Assembly (NCBI GenBank): GCA_964647585.1
Contig: CAZYGG010000011.1
Span: 1-64,000 of the forward strand
Reading direction: 5' to 3'
DNA from: CAJINA01 sp964647585
GTDB lineage: Bacteria; Desulfobacterota; Desulfobacteria; Desulfobacterales; CAJINA01
DNA: 64,000 bases
Positions 25,742 through 34,122 of the stretch are shown here, one piece after another (the stretch's first letter is position 1; every line of letters begins with the position of its first letter). The position numbers and the translations under genes were made by a program. Below the pieces are notes generated by a model. That model ran no database searches and was not told the origin of the DNA. It was given only the letters and a program-made list of their open reading frames with translations.

Positions 25742-26109
25742 CTACCCTTGAGCAGACCCCTGATGCGTTGTGTGATTTCCGCGTTGGAGAATGGCTTCGT
25801 GATGTATGCGTCCGCACCGAGGACCATGCCTTTGGCAATATCGACATCGCGGCCCTTGGCGGTCAGGAAAATAACCTTGATATCACGCCATTCCGGATTC
25901 AATCTTATTATCTCACAAACCTCGTATCCGTCAATACCCGGCAGCATGATATCGAGCAGGACAAGGTCGGGTTTGTCCTTGGCGATGATTTCAATGGATT
26001 CTTCACCGCTCTGGGCAACCAGCACTTCGTACCCGTTCTGCTCCATCAGGAACTCAAGGGGAACAACGATGTTCGGTTCATCATCTACGATCAATATCTT
26101 ATGCGACAT
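25738..26109 (-). CDS. Single-domain response regulator
   Basis: The 123-residue CheY-like receiver has D9/D10, phospho-acceptor D53 (LLDIML), T83 and K105 (ITKPFS), all in expected places. There is no output domain. It starts the five-gene run that continues with the exonuclease fusion, and its stop overlaps the next start (ATGA). Because the neighbouring kinase-like protein lacks the active His, the phosphate donor is probably encoded elsewhere. Confidence 0.92.
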   Translation of the reverse strand: MSHKILIVDDEPNIVVPLEFLMEQNGYEVLVAQSGEESIEIIAKDKPDLVLLDIMLPGIDGYEVCEIIRLNPEWRDIKVIFLTAKGRDVDIAKGMVLGADAYITKPFSNAEITQRIRGLLKGR

Positions 26110-26249
26110 GATTGAACCTGTATCCTGAGAATGCCTGACTCGGACAAATTTTGCCGACAGCGCACCTTATAAGCAATTGAATAACCTATATTTATACGAC
26201 ACAATCATCCGTCGGGCAAAAAAAGGTCTGTCATTAACGCAAGGGGAAA

Positions 26250-26280
26250 GCCGGGCGGCCTGAGCCGCCCGGCGTTTTAT
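26250..26280. terminator. Strong GC hairpin between symporter and regulator operons
   Basis: GCCGGGCGGC (26250-26259) and GCCGCCCGGC (26264-26273) form a perfect 10-bp stem with a 4-nt loop. On the plus strand it is followed by GTTTTAT; on the minus strand by CTTTCCCC. It lies downstream of the symporter and its small partner (both minus), so it most likely ends their transcript despite the poor T-run on that strand. Confidence 0.65.
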
Positions 26281-26292
26281 GCGTTTACGGAT

Positions 26293-26379
26293 TTAACCGA
26301 ATACGCCCCATCCAAACGCTGAGAACCACAGGATGGAAAAGGTTACCAGAACTATCATCCATATATCTTCTCTTTTCAT
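26293..26379 (-). CDS. 28-residue symporter-associated membrane peptide
   Basis: ATG 26379 stands five bases after a perfect AGGAGG, 14 nt beyond the symporter stop, and the frame ends in TAA at 26293. The product starts MKRED and then has one hydrophobic helix (IWMIVLVTFSILWFSAFGW). This fits the class of small accessory subunits encoded next to sodium/solute symporters in Desulfobacterota and relatives. It would sit in the inner membrane with the symporter. It is too short for standard gene callers. Confidence 0.75.
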   Translation of the reverse strand: MKREDIWMIVLVTFSILWFSAFGWGVFG

Positions 26380-26393
26380 TTTTTCCTCCTGTT

Positions 26394-28184
26394 TTATTCG
26401 ACAACTTCCATGGTTTCTTCGTCAGCCCGCCGGATCTGCTCTTCATTCGTGGTGGCCATTTCAGCCTTGAAGCAGAGAGCCCACATCATGACGATACCGA
26501 TGATCCACCAGACAATCTGCCAGGACCACAGATGCGGGAAGCCGTTCAATGAGAACGCGTTGTTACCAAGAATACATGCGGGACCAATCGCGAAGATGTA
26601 CCAGATTGGGACGAATATTTTCATGATCTTACGCCACGCCTTACCGGATTCAGTCGGCTCATCCACACTGTCAAGCCAGCTGCGCACCTCTGCCTGGCGC
26701 TTGACGGTCTCCTCATCGTCTTTGATACCAATACCCCTGCAGATGAAGGCCACGGTAAGACCTACGCCGGTGCCCCAGAAGGCACAGTGCATGGAGAGCG
26801 GGTATTTGAAGATATCGTAGGTGACGTAAACCGAGATCATACCGGCGAGAACACCCAGAACCGCCCCGATTGACGGAAAGCGGACCCCCCAGATGACCCC
26901 CAGTAGCAGTACGTACATAACAAAGCCGTAGGCGGTGGCCAGCGCTCCGAGAATAACGAGGGCTGCCTTTGACGTCAATCCAACCACAAGGGCCAGAATG
27001 GTCAAGAGGGTAGCCAGGATTCTGTTTACCCAGATCTGCTCAGCATCGGAGCAGTCTTTTTTCTTGATGTATCTCCAGTAGATGTCACGCAGCAGAATAG
27101 ATCCACCGGTACCGATGTAAGGCGCCGCAGTTGAGTGAATAGCGGCAATCGCACCGATGAACACAACACCCAGCATGAACGGGGGCAGGAAGTTCTGCAT
27201 CAGAATCGGAACCGTGTTCCGGTTATTGAGACCCTTGAACACTTCGACTTGTTCCGGGGTAAGCCCCAGTCCGGTTTCCTGCATAATTCTGGCACCCATA
27301 CCCTGGAAGGCGGTGAAGAAAAACAGGGCAAAGCCGACGACAAAGGTCGACATGAAAGCCTGCTGCCAGGCCAGCGGTTTGGGGGATTTAATACCGAAAG
27401 TCCACATGCTAAACGCCGGTGAGGACTGGATCCCCATGAGGGCGAACATGTAGGACAGGATCATCACGGCCGTCCATCCGCCGCCTAGACCGATGTTAAT
27501 AACCCTGGGTACTTCGAGATATTTTGACTCCAGTTTCATGACTTCGGCGGAGAAATTCGACCAGCCGCCAAAGGCGCCGAGGACGTAAAAGCCGAGGATA
27601 ATGATACCGCCAACAAGCAGTATAAACTGGATAACACCGACCCAGGTACTGGCTTTAAGGCCGCCGGTACAGACATAAAACCACACAATGAACGCAAGGA
27701 ACAGGCAACCGAATGTAACCGGTACACCCGCGATGACGTTGAACAGCGCGCCGGCTGCCATCAGCTGAACCGCCGAATAGAAAATAGAATAGAGCACAGC
27801 TGTGAGCACTACCAAAAAGCGCAGGAACTCATTGTTGTAGTAGTACGCGTACATGTCACCGGGGGTTACAAACCCGTAGCGTTTACCCAGCAGCCAGGTG
27901 CGCTTGGAGAAGAAGGTACCGGTGATCGGAATTGTGAGTACGTAAAAAGAGGCGAACGCGTAGGCCAGACCGTCACGCCAGATCAGGCCGGGATGACCGA
28001 TGAAGGTCCACCCGGAAAATGAGGCGGCGGTGGCAGCCAGCAGGAAGGCGAAAAACGGAATCGAGCGACCTGCGATTGCGTAGCCCTTGGAGGACTTCTC
28101 TGTAAAATAGCCTTTTAGCCCCCAATAGAAGCAATAGACGATGTAAATACCCAACATTATGTAAACCCAAGTGGTTCCACTCAT
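26394..28184 (-). CDS. Sodium:solute symporter (SSS family)
   Basis: The 596-residue inner-membrane protein has about 13 hydrophobic segments. SSS-family features include YAIAGRSIPFFAFLLAATAA near the second helix, the sodium-site region near AASFSGW, and a late loop HSTAAPYIGTGGSILLRDIY. The C-terminus is acidic and cytosolic (about 500-596). A 28-residue peptide gene follows and acs precedes it on the same strand 236 bp upstream. This makes acetate or another short acid the best guess for substrate, but related proteins move sugars, amino acids and pantothenate. AGGAGG lies 6 nt before the start. Confidence 0.87.
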   Translation of the reverse strand: MSGTTWVYIMLGIYIVYCFYWGLKGYFTEKSSKGYAIAGRSIPFFAFLLAATAASFSGWTFIGHPGLIWRDGLAYAFASFYVLTIPITGTFFSKRTWLLGKRYGFVTPGDMYAYYYNNEFLRFLVVLTAVLYSIFYSAVQLMAAGALFNVIAGVPVTFGCLFLAFIVWFYVCTGGLKASTWVGVIQFILLVGGIIILGFYVLGAFGGWSNFSAEVMKLESKYLEVPRVINIGLGGGWTAVMILSYMFALMGIQSSPAFSMWTFGIKSPKPLAWQQAFMSTFVVGFALFFFTAFQGMGARIMQETGLGLTPEQVEVFKGLNNRNTVPILMQNFLPPFMLGVVFIGAIAAIHSTAAPYIGTGGSILLRDIYWRYIKKKDCSDAEQIWVNRILATLLTILALVVGLTSKAALVILGALATAYGFVMYVLLLGVIWGVRFPSIGAVLGVLAGMISVYVTYDIFKYPLSMHCAFWGTGVGLTVAFICRGIGIKDDEETVKRQAEVRSWLDSVDEPTESGKAWRKIMKIFVPIWYIFAIGPACILGNNAFSLNGFPHLWSWQIVWWIIGIVMMWALCFKAEMATTNEEQIRRADEETMEVVE

Positions 28185-28246
28185 TTCATTCCTCCTGTGC
28201 CTGTTGTCAAATTAGTTGACCGGCTGTCCGGAAAACCGATGCTTCT

Positions 28247-28263
28247 GGCCTGGATTCCAGGCC
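28247..28263. other. Small perfect hairpin upstream of the symporter
   Basis: GGCCTGG-ATT-CCAGGCC is a perfect 7-bp stem with a 3-nt loop, 63 bp upstream of the symporter start. It could lie in the 5' leader of that mRNA. No further regulatory element is evident. Confidence 0.3.
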
Positions 28264-28359
28264 CCCTACCACCTCCTTTCCCCTGAAGGTTCCCGGCAAA
28301 TTTCAGAACACCGGAAGGTTAAGTGTTTGTAATATGTTGCAGTTGATTATCAGGCCAGC

Positions 28360-28402
28360 CCTGTTCCCGGAAGGAACCGTTGCAAGGTGTTCCGGAAACA
28401 GG
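28360..28402 (-). terminator. Hairpin downstream of acs
   Basis: CCTGTTCCCGGAA (28360-28372) and TTCCGGAAACAGG (28390-28402) pair at 12 of 13 positions around a 17-nt loop. It starts 18 bp after the acs stop on the minus strand. There is no T-run, so it may be a processing or stabilising stem rather than an intrinsic terminator. Confidence 0.45.
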
Positions 28403-28420
28403 AAATTCAGGACCTGATTT

Positions 28421-30457
28421 TTAGCCTTCGTCAGCCATTTTCTGTATAGCTTCAACAATCTCCGGATTGGCCAGCGTCATAACGTCGCCGACGTCCCCCT
28501 TGTTGGAGATAGCCCCGAGAATCCGGCGCATAATCTTGCCGGACCTGGTTTTGGGCATATCGGGCACAATCCAGACCTTGTTCGGTTTGGCGATGGGCCC
28601 GATCTCTTCACACAGGGCCGCCGAAATTTTCGCGGCCAGTTCGTCGGAAGCGTCGTATCCAGGTTTAAGCGCCACATACATATCCGGCACCACACCCTTG
28701 ATGTCGTCCGACACCGGGACAACCGCCGCTTCGGCAACCTCTTCCACGACCAGGGCGGCGGACTCCAGTTCCTTGGTGCCGAGCCTGTGACCGGAGACGT
28801 TGATAACATCGTCAATGCGCCCGAGAATCCGGAAGTACCCGTCTTCGGCGTGTATGGCGGCGTCACCGGTCATATAGGGCCAGTCTCTCCAGTCCTTGCT
28901 GGTGAGGTCTTTGCAGTAGCGTCCGAAGTAGGTTTCCACGAAGCGATCGCGATCGCCCCAGATGGTCTGGAACATGCCCGGCCACGGGTTCTGGATACAG
29001 ATGTTTCCGGCGATGCCGGCCCCTTCGGCCATAATCTCAGCATTATCATCGTAAACGATGGGGTGAATGCCGGGCATACCCGGACCGGCGCTGCCCGGTT
29101 TCATGGGCTTGATGGCCGGCAGGGTGCTGCAGAGGAATCCGCCGGTCTCCGTCTGCCAGTAGGTGTCGACGATGATGGCTTTACCTTTGCCAACCTCCCG
29201 ATGATACCATTTCCAGACTTCCGGCTCGATGGGTTCACCCACCGTGGTCATGTGTTTGAACTCGTAGTTGTACTTGGCCGGTTCATCCGGACCGAGCTTG
29301 CGCAGGGCACGAATGGCGGTCGGCGCGGTGTGGAAGATATTGACATCCAGGTCCTGGGCGATGCGCCAGGAGCGGCCGGCATCCGGATAGGTGGGAATGC
29401 CTTCGTAAATGACCGTCGAGGCGCCCAGTGCGAGGGGCCCGTAAACGATGTAGGAGTGGCCGGTGATCCAGCCGATATCCGCCATGCACCAGTATACGTC
29501 CGTGGGGTGTATATCCTGGACGAACTTGGAAGTACCGGTCACATAGGAAAGATACCCGCCGGTACCGTGCTGGCAGCCCTTGGGCTTGCCGGTGGTGCCG
29601 CTGGTGTACATGAGAAACAGCGGGTCTTCGGCGTTCATCTTTTCCGGTTCAACCCGGGCGCCGTAGTAGTCTTTCAGCAAGTCGTTGACAAAGTAATCCC
29701 GGCCCTCAACCATCGGGGTGGGGGTGGAGTTCTTACCGGGGTAGCGCTGCCATACCAGGACCTTGTCCACGACCTGGCCCATCTCTTTGGCCATGTCACA
29801 GGCAATGTCCGCTTTCTGTTTGTGATCCAGCAGATTGCCGCCGCGATAGTAGGCATCCGTGGTAATCAGGACCCGTGAACCGGAATCCTCGATACGGTCA
29901 GCCGCGGCCTTGCCGCTGAAGCCGCCGAACACCTGTGAATGAATAACGCCCAGGCGGGCGCAGGCCAGCATGGTCACCGGCAGATCCGGTGTCATGGGCA
30001 TATGCAGGGTCACGCGGTCGCCGCGTTTCAGTTCGGCAAAGTCCCTGAGCATGGCCGCCGTTTCATTTACCCGCACATACAGCTCCTGAAAAGTGACATG
30101 CTGGTAGCCTTCTTCGATCAGTTCAGAAACAAAATGAATCGCGGTTTTGTTCTTAAACTCGGCCAGGTGCCGATCCACACAGTTGTAGCTGGCGTTGAGC
30201 TGACCGCCCTTGAACCATTTATAACAGGGCGCATCGCTGGTATCGAGGATCTCGTCCCAGTACTTGTACCAATCCAGAAGATCAGCGTATTCCTTGAAGC
30301 AGTTGGGAAAGTTGTCCAGAGAGAACCGGTCATAAATACCTTCGTCGGTCATGTTGGCTTGTGCAATAAACTTCGGGGAAGGATAGACCATGTCCTCTTC
30401 CTTCCAGTGTACAGCTATCTGCGCTTCCGATGTCTCCACTACTTCTCTTTCTGCCAT
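28421..30457 (-). CDS. acs: Acetyl-CoA synthetase (AMP-forming)
   Basis: The 678-residue enzyme makes acetyl-CoA from acetate, CoA and ATP. Motifs are YTSGTTGKPKG (about 290-300), DTYWQTETGG near 430, the adenylation-hinge GRIDDVINVSGHRLGT near 555-570, and the acetylation-site motif PKTRSGKIMRR near 640. The N-terminus is slightly extended relative to the common 650-residue form. It lies upstream of the SSS symporter and near a DUF294/response-regulator operon, a neighbourhood often tied to acetate use. A 700-bp gene-free region lies upstream. Confidence 0.95.
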   Translation of the reverse strand: MAEREVVETSEAQIAVHWKEEDMVYPSPKFIAQANMTDEGIYDRFSLDNFPNCFKEYADLLDWYKYWDEILDTSDAPCYKWFKGGQLNASYNCVDRHLAEFKNKTAIHFVSELIEEGYQHVTFQELYVRVNETAAMLRDFAELKRGDRVTLHMPMTPDLPVTMLACARLGVIHSQVFGGFSGKAAADRIEDSGSRVLITTDAYYRGGNLLDHKQKADIACDMAKEMGQVVDKVLVWQRYPGKNSTPTPMVEGRDYFVNDLLKDYYGARVEPEKMNAEDPLFLMYTSGTTGKPKGCQHGTGGYLSYVTGTSKFVQDIHPTDVYWCMADIGWITGHSYIVYGPLALGASTVIYEGIPTYPDAGRSWRIAQDLDVNIFHTAPTAIRALRKLGPDEPAKYNYEFKHMTTVGEPIEPEVWKWYHREVGKGKAIIVDTYWQTETGGFLCSTLPAIKPMKPGSAGPGMPGIHPIVYDDNAEIMAEGAGIAGNICIQNPWPGMFQTIWGDRDRFVETYFGRYCKDLTSKDWRDWPYMTGDAAIHAEDGYFRILGRIDDVINVSGHRLGTKELESAALVVEEVAEAAVVPVSDDIKGVVPDMYVALKPGYDASDELAAKISAALCEEIGPIAKPNKVWIVPDMPKTRSGKIMRRILGAISNKGDVGDVMTLANPEIVEAIQKMADEG

Positions 30458-31152
30458 AAATACCCCCTTTTAAGTTAATTCAGGCAACCCGTCGATTTGG
30501 GTTGTCTGCAAAGTGTGGTCAGATCGTTTAGACAGCATCCCCCCTTTCAAACAGAAACTATTAAATGAGTTAAGTGACAGGCCCGGTTGGATAACTGAAC
30601 ACTGTCCGTTAAGGAATTGAACCCAACTTTTCCTGTTTATATAATAATTATTGAATGTTACTTTGTAGTTAATTGGGTTGTAGAAGGGTCGGGGTCCGGC
30701 TGGACCGGGTGGGGTTATGGCTTTCAGGGGCTTGATTCGAAGAGGTACGGCCATCCTTACAGTTAGCTCCTGTCTGGGCATCGGCTTTGGCACCCACCGA
30801 TGCGACCATTAATATACTGAACGGCGTTTATAACTTACATTCCATTACATTCTTTGGCAACCATTTGTCAAGTGCTTTTTTGTTCACTATTTTACCGGTG
30901 TATAGTTTTTAGTGGGTTTAACATAATGCGAATATCAACTTTTTCCTTATTGATTATTAGATCAAACCAAGCTATGAGAAGGATGCTTTTAGAGAAAGGT
31001 ATTAGCTTTTAAACATTGGGCCTTAGATGAATCGTTCAAAAAACAGGGGATTACCTAATTGCTAAGCGCTAATAGCCGCCAGCTCCATACTGAAATCCTG
31101 GATTTAAGGATGGGCAATAGATAGCTTCTATATATAATAAGGACGATTGTAC
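30458..31152. other. Gene-free region upstream of acs
   Basis: I find no supportable gene in these ~695 bp. Short frames are not protein-like. The region should hold the acs promoter (minus) and that of the gene at 31153 (plus). A half copy of a dispersed element lies at 31054-31116. A TATAAT at 31133-31138 is too near the 31153 start to be a convincing -10 for a leadered transcript. Confidence 0.5.
31054..31116. repeat. Half copy of the CCATCCATAAATC element (copy B, reversed)
   Basis: Read on the minus strand: TTGCCCATCCTTAAATCCAG, then GATTTCAGTATGGAGC, then TTAGCGC and TTAGCAA words. It matches copy A (9830-9890) over most of its length and the left arm of the full element at 57824-57974. 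Confidence 0.65.
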
Positions 31153-31605
31153 ATGGCTTCAGAACAGGCTAAAAGTTTCATTTCCAATGCCATAGCAGAC
31201 TTCAAGGAGAGTCCCTCCAGCGTCAAAAACGGTCTGACGGTACTCCTTCTCGCCTGGGTGTGGCATTTTATTTCCCTGTACCGTTTTTTCCTGAACGGTC
31301 AGATTCCCGGCAATCAGATTGTCATCGGATTGCTGGTCTGTCTTTTCGTTTTTTTAATAAAAAACTGGGCCAGGGTGCTTTGCATTGTCTGCAACATCCT
31401 GATTGTTTTTATGTACCTGTTTGTCGGCGCCTCTTTCTATTCCGGTGGGAAAATCTATTTCGGGTTGATCGCCCTTATGAATGTCGCCCTCTTTTCCCTG
31501 GCAACCTACTTTCTAATGCTCGGCAGTACGTCGGCTTTTTATAAAAGCAAATTGCCACCGAAAGAAGCACCTTCTGAAAATGATTCAAAGGACGAGAGGA
31601 AATAA
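31153..31605 (+). CDS. Small integral membrane protein, unknown function
   Basis: The 150-residue protein starts at ATG 31153 with AAGGA nine bases upstream. After a polar N-terminus (ASEQAKSFISNAIADFKESP) there are four hydrophobic segments (about 26-44, 52-68, 72-95 and 103-125), then a charged tail. This resembles small inner-membrane proteins of unknown role. The next gene, a zinc-ribbon membrane protein, begins 10 nt after the stop, so the two are probably one operon. Confidence 0.7.
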   Translation: MASEQAKSFISNAIADFKESPSSVKNGLTVLLLAWVWHFISLYRFFLNGQIPGNQIVIGLLVCLFVFLIKNWARVLCIVCNILIVFMYLFVGASFYSGGKIYFGLIALMNVALFSLATYFLMLGSTSAFYKSKLPPKEAPSENDSKDERK

Positions 31606-31615
31606 AGGGACTTAT

Positions 31616-31843
31616 ATGGAAGTACAATCACGTGAGATTAGCTGCCCATGCGGCCATTCCTACGAAACCGACCGCACCGTCAACTGGTGTCCCAAGTGCG
31701 GGCAGAAAATACTTGAAACCGAAAAAGAAAGAAACGCCCACAAGATGAATGGCGTCTATATATATGCCGTTATTGGTATGGTCATACTAACGCTCGTTTA
31801 TTTTGTCTACGAACTGATAATCAAGCCGGTGCTTGTCATGTAA
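31616..31843 (+). CDS. Zinc-ribbon protein with one membrane helix
   Basis: The 75-residue protein has an N-terminal zinc ribbon with two pairs (CPCGHSYETDRTVNWCPKCG, Cys 10, 12, 25 and 28) and a single membrane helix (about 47-69). AAGGGA precedes the ATG. The ribbon probably faces the cytosol. It follows a four-helix membrane protein gene closely. The function is unknown. Confidence 0.7.
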   Translation: MEVQSREISCPCGHSYETDRTVNWCPKCGQKILETEKERNAHKMNGVYIYAVIGMVILTLVYFVYELIIKPVLVM

Positions 31844-31870
31844 GCACTACCGGTTGCCGTCCTGCAGACA

Positions 31871-32827
31871 TCAATCCAGGATCTCTTTTAGAACGCCACC
31901 TTTCAGTAGACGTTCGATGATCTCTTTTTGTTTTTCCAGCTGCGCGAGGTCGCGAAATCTTAAAGTAAGTGCGTAGTCCAAGCCTTCAAAACCGCCCGGC
32001 GGGACGAGTTTCATATCCCTTCTCAAGCCCAGCTCACCGGTTCGCCGGGTAAACCTTTCCTCTGCCGAGAATAGCGCCGGGTACCTTCTCTCTTTCAGCA
32101 ATTTTCTTATCTGGCCGGTTTTATAAGAACGGTCGCGATCATCGGATGTCCTAACCTGCAGCAGGGCCGCGCTTCTCAATAGATCTTTTATGGAGCGGCC
32201 CTCACGCTTGGCAGACTCCTCAACATTATCCAATATCTCCCTTTGCACATTCAGGCCAGCGTGAATCTCGCCGAAAAGATCAAAGACTTCACGTCCATCC
32301 TCAACAGACAAGCGCTGCAGCCTTTCCACCATGGGCAGGGAAAGGGTGCCCCCGATTATTCCCTGTTGCCAGGGCATCGGCAGGCGGCACAGGGAGCGTA
32401 TTTTAGTCAGGATGGGCATCGCCACCGGCAGCCCCGCTTTTCCGGCCATCGCCACCACGGCGCTATCATCTGCAAGGGCGTCTGAAAGCAGGTTTACAGC
32501 CCGGGACGTCTCGATCAGATTCAACTCTCGCTGGGAGCAGTTATCCGCAATAGCGGCCAGTGCGCATTGTGCGGGGGGGGTGTCGGGCGCCAGGAGCCGG
32601 GCATCCATCCGGTCCCACCCCAGACGGCTGCAGGCGTTGACCCTTCTGAAACCGCTGACAACTGTATAGGTGTTATTATTTGCAGGTAAGAGGACCGGCG
32701 GGTTGATAAGGCCGGATATTTCAATGGATGCCACCAGGGATTTCACATCCTCCCTGGTGGTAATCCTGTATTTATGATTTTCCGTCTCTATCCGGGAAAG
32801 CCGGACCGAGCCGGCCTTATAGCGCAT
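31871..32827 (-). CDS. ParB/Spo0J N-terminal domain protein without ParA
   Basis: The 318-residue protein begins at ATG 32827, inside the last codons of purC (11-nt overlap). Residues ~10-95 match the ParB N-terminal domain (LVASIEISGLINPPVLL, then TVVSGFRRVNACSRLGW, the latter like the GERR/GxRR CTP-binding motif). The middle may hold the helix-turn-helix core. No parA is adjacent, and the usual C-terminal dimer domain is not evident. Solitary ParB-like proteins can act as DNA-binding regulators or nuclease-like proteins. The purC overlap suggests co-translation, though no functional link is known. Confidence 0.7.
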   Translation of the reverse strand: MRYKAGSVRLSRIETENHKYRITTREDVKSLVASIEISGLINPPVLLPANNNTYTVVSGFRRVNACSRLGWDRMDARLLAPDTPPAQCALAAIADNCSQRELNLIETSRAVNLLSDALADDSAVVAMAGKAGLPVAMPILTKIRSLCRLPMPWQQGIIGGTLSLPMVERLQRLSVEDGREVFDLFGEIHAGLNVQREILDNVEESAKREGRSIKDLLRSAALLQVRTSDDRDRSYKTGQIRKLLKERRYPALFSAEERFTRRTGELGLRRDMKLVPPGGFEGLDYALTLRFRDLAQLEKQKEIIERLLKGGVLKEILD

Positions 32828-33713
32828 AATCTCTGCCGGTGAGCTGGGTAAGCGCTTCCCTGTATTTTTCCATTGTTTTGGCAATCACATCCTCGGGCAG
32901 GTTCGGTCCCGGCGCGGTTTTGTCCCAGTCGAGGGTCAGCAGGTAATCCCGGAGGAACTGCTTGTCATAGCTCTTTTGAGCACCGCCGGGCCGGTAGTCT
33001 TCCCGGGGCCAGAACCGGGATGAATCCGGAGTCAGGACTTCATCGATCAAGATCAGTTCGTCGTCCACCAGCCCGAACTCGAACTTTGTATCGGCAATGA
33101 TAATTCCTTTCTCCAAAGCTAAAGCGGCGCCTTTCGCATAGATCGCCAGACTGAGGTCCCGCACTTTTTCGGCCAGGGGCCGCCCCAGTTTTGCAACCGC
33201 TCCCTCAAAATCGATATTCTCATCGTGTTCGCCGAGGTCCGCCTTGGTCGAGGGGGTAAACAGGGTTTCCGGCAGCCGATCCGATTCCTGCAATCCGGCC
33301 GGGAGTTCAATTCCGCAAACTTTACCTGAATTCTGGTAGTCTTTCCAGCCGGAGCCGGAAATGTATCCCCTTACAACGCATTCAATGGGCAGCGGCTGAG
33401 CCTTTTTTACCAGCATGCTTCTATCCCGCAGCTGCTCGGTATAGGGGCGGCACACCTCGGGATACTCATCGACATTGCTGGAGATGATGTGGTTGGCAGT
33501 CAGTGACTCCATGATTTCAAACCAGAACAGGGAAATCTGGGTCAGCACCTTCCCTTTGCCCGGCATCGGGTTCGGCATGATGACATCAAAGGCCGACACC
33601 CTGTCCGAGGCGATCATTAAAAGCGCATCGTCAAGATCATAGATGTCCCGCACTTTGCCCCGCTGTATCAACGTCAGATTTTCAAAATTGGTCTCTTTTA
33701 TTGCGTTTTGCAT
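32817..33713 (-). CDS. purC: SAICAR synthase
   Basis: The 298-residue enzyme condenses CAIR with aspartate using ATP in purine synthesis. Family blocks include RGKVRDIYDLDD near 17-28, SDRVSAFDVIMPNPMPGKG near 35-53, and VRGYISGSGWKDYQ near 117-130, plus DTKFEFG in the C-terminal half. ATG 33713 follows AAAAGGG; an upstream extension to 33812 has cysteine-rich, non-family sequence. It is the monomeric long form found in yeast and many bacteria rather than the 240-residue E. coli form. The downstream ParB-like gene overlaps by 11 nt. Confidence 0.95.
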   Translation of the reverse strand: MQNAIKETNFENLTLIQRGKVRDIYDLDDALLMIASDRVSAFDVIMPNPMPGKGKVLTQISLFWFEIMESLTANHIISSNVDEYPEVCRPYTEQLRDRSMLVKKAQPLPIECVVRGYISGSGWKDYQNSGKVCGIELPAGLQESDRLPETLFTPSTKADLGEHDENIDFEGAVAKLGRPLAEKVRDLSLAIYAKGAALALEKGIIIADTKFEFGLVDDELILIDEVLTPDSSRFWPREDYRPGGAQKSYDKQFLRDYLLTLDWDKTAPGPNLPEDVIAKTMEKYREALTQLTGRDYAL

Positions 33714-33741
33714 GCCCTTTTCCTTTTGCTTGCATCTATTG

Positions 33742-34080
33742 TCAGGCTTGAAAAGTCTTGATAAAGGACCGCAGTTTGGGCAGGATGGCACTGTCAATAT
33801 CGACAAATTCAATCCCGGTTTCCTGCATCCCCGGTTCGGTTTCCTTTGAGAAAACAGCGCGCCCTTTCAAATCTATCAGATCATCTTCAAACCCGATGCT
33901 GACAATCAGTTCATCGCCGTTAGGAATTTGAAACTTGGTTTCGAGTAGAATGCCCGATTCAGACACGTTGAGGGTCCTGCCCATCCCCTGATAAACGACC
34001 ACGCCTTCGTCAGTAACGGTTATGTGAGAAAGATTGAGCGAATCAATCCTGATGTGCCTTCTATTTTCGACGGAAGTCAT
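33742..34080 (-). CDS. PilZ domain protein
   Basis: The 112-residue protein is a single PilZ domain, a common receptor of cyclic di-GMP. The RRHIRID sequence (7-13) is like the RxxxR motif, and NVSESGILLET (38-48) is like the (D/N)xSxxG motif. It is last of the TPR-MglA-DUF4388-PilZ set, suggesting a link between c-di-GMP and cell polarity or motility. The start follows GGAGAGGAGAG. Confidence 0.85.
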   Translation of the reverse strand: MTSVENRRHIRIDSLNLSHITVTDEGVVVYQGMGRTLNVSESGILLETKFQIPNGDELIVSIGFEDDLIDLKGRAVFSKETEPGMQETGIEFVDIDSAILPKLRSFIKTFQA

Positions 34081-34122
34081 CTCTCCTCTCCATCCTATGT
34101 AAACGGTCGGGGTTAAATATTT

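Noticed and set aside
30771..30800. Sigma-54-like TGGCAC site
   Set aside because: The -12 element (GATGC) does not match TTGCA and the distance to the next gene is over 350 bp.
33714..33812. N-terminal extension of PurC
   Set aside because: The extra 33 residues are not family-like and ATG 33713 has a good ribosome site.
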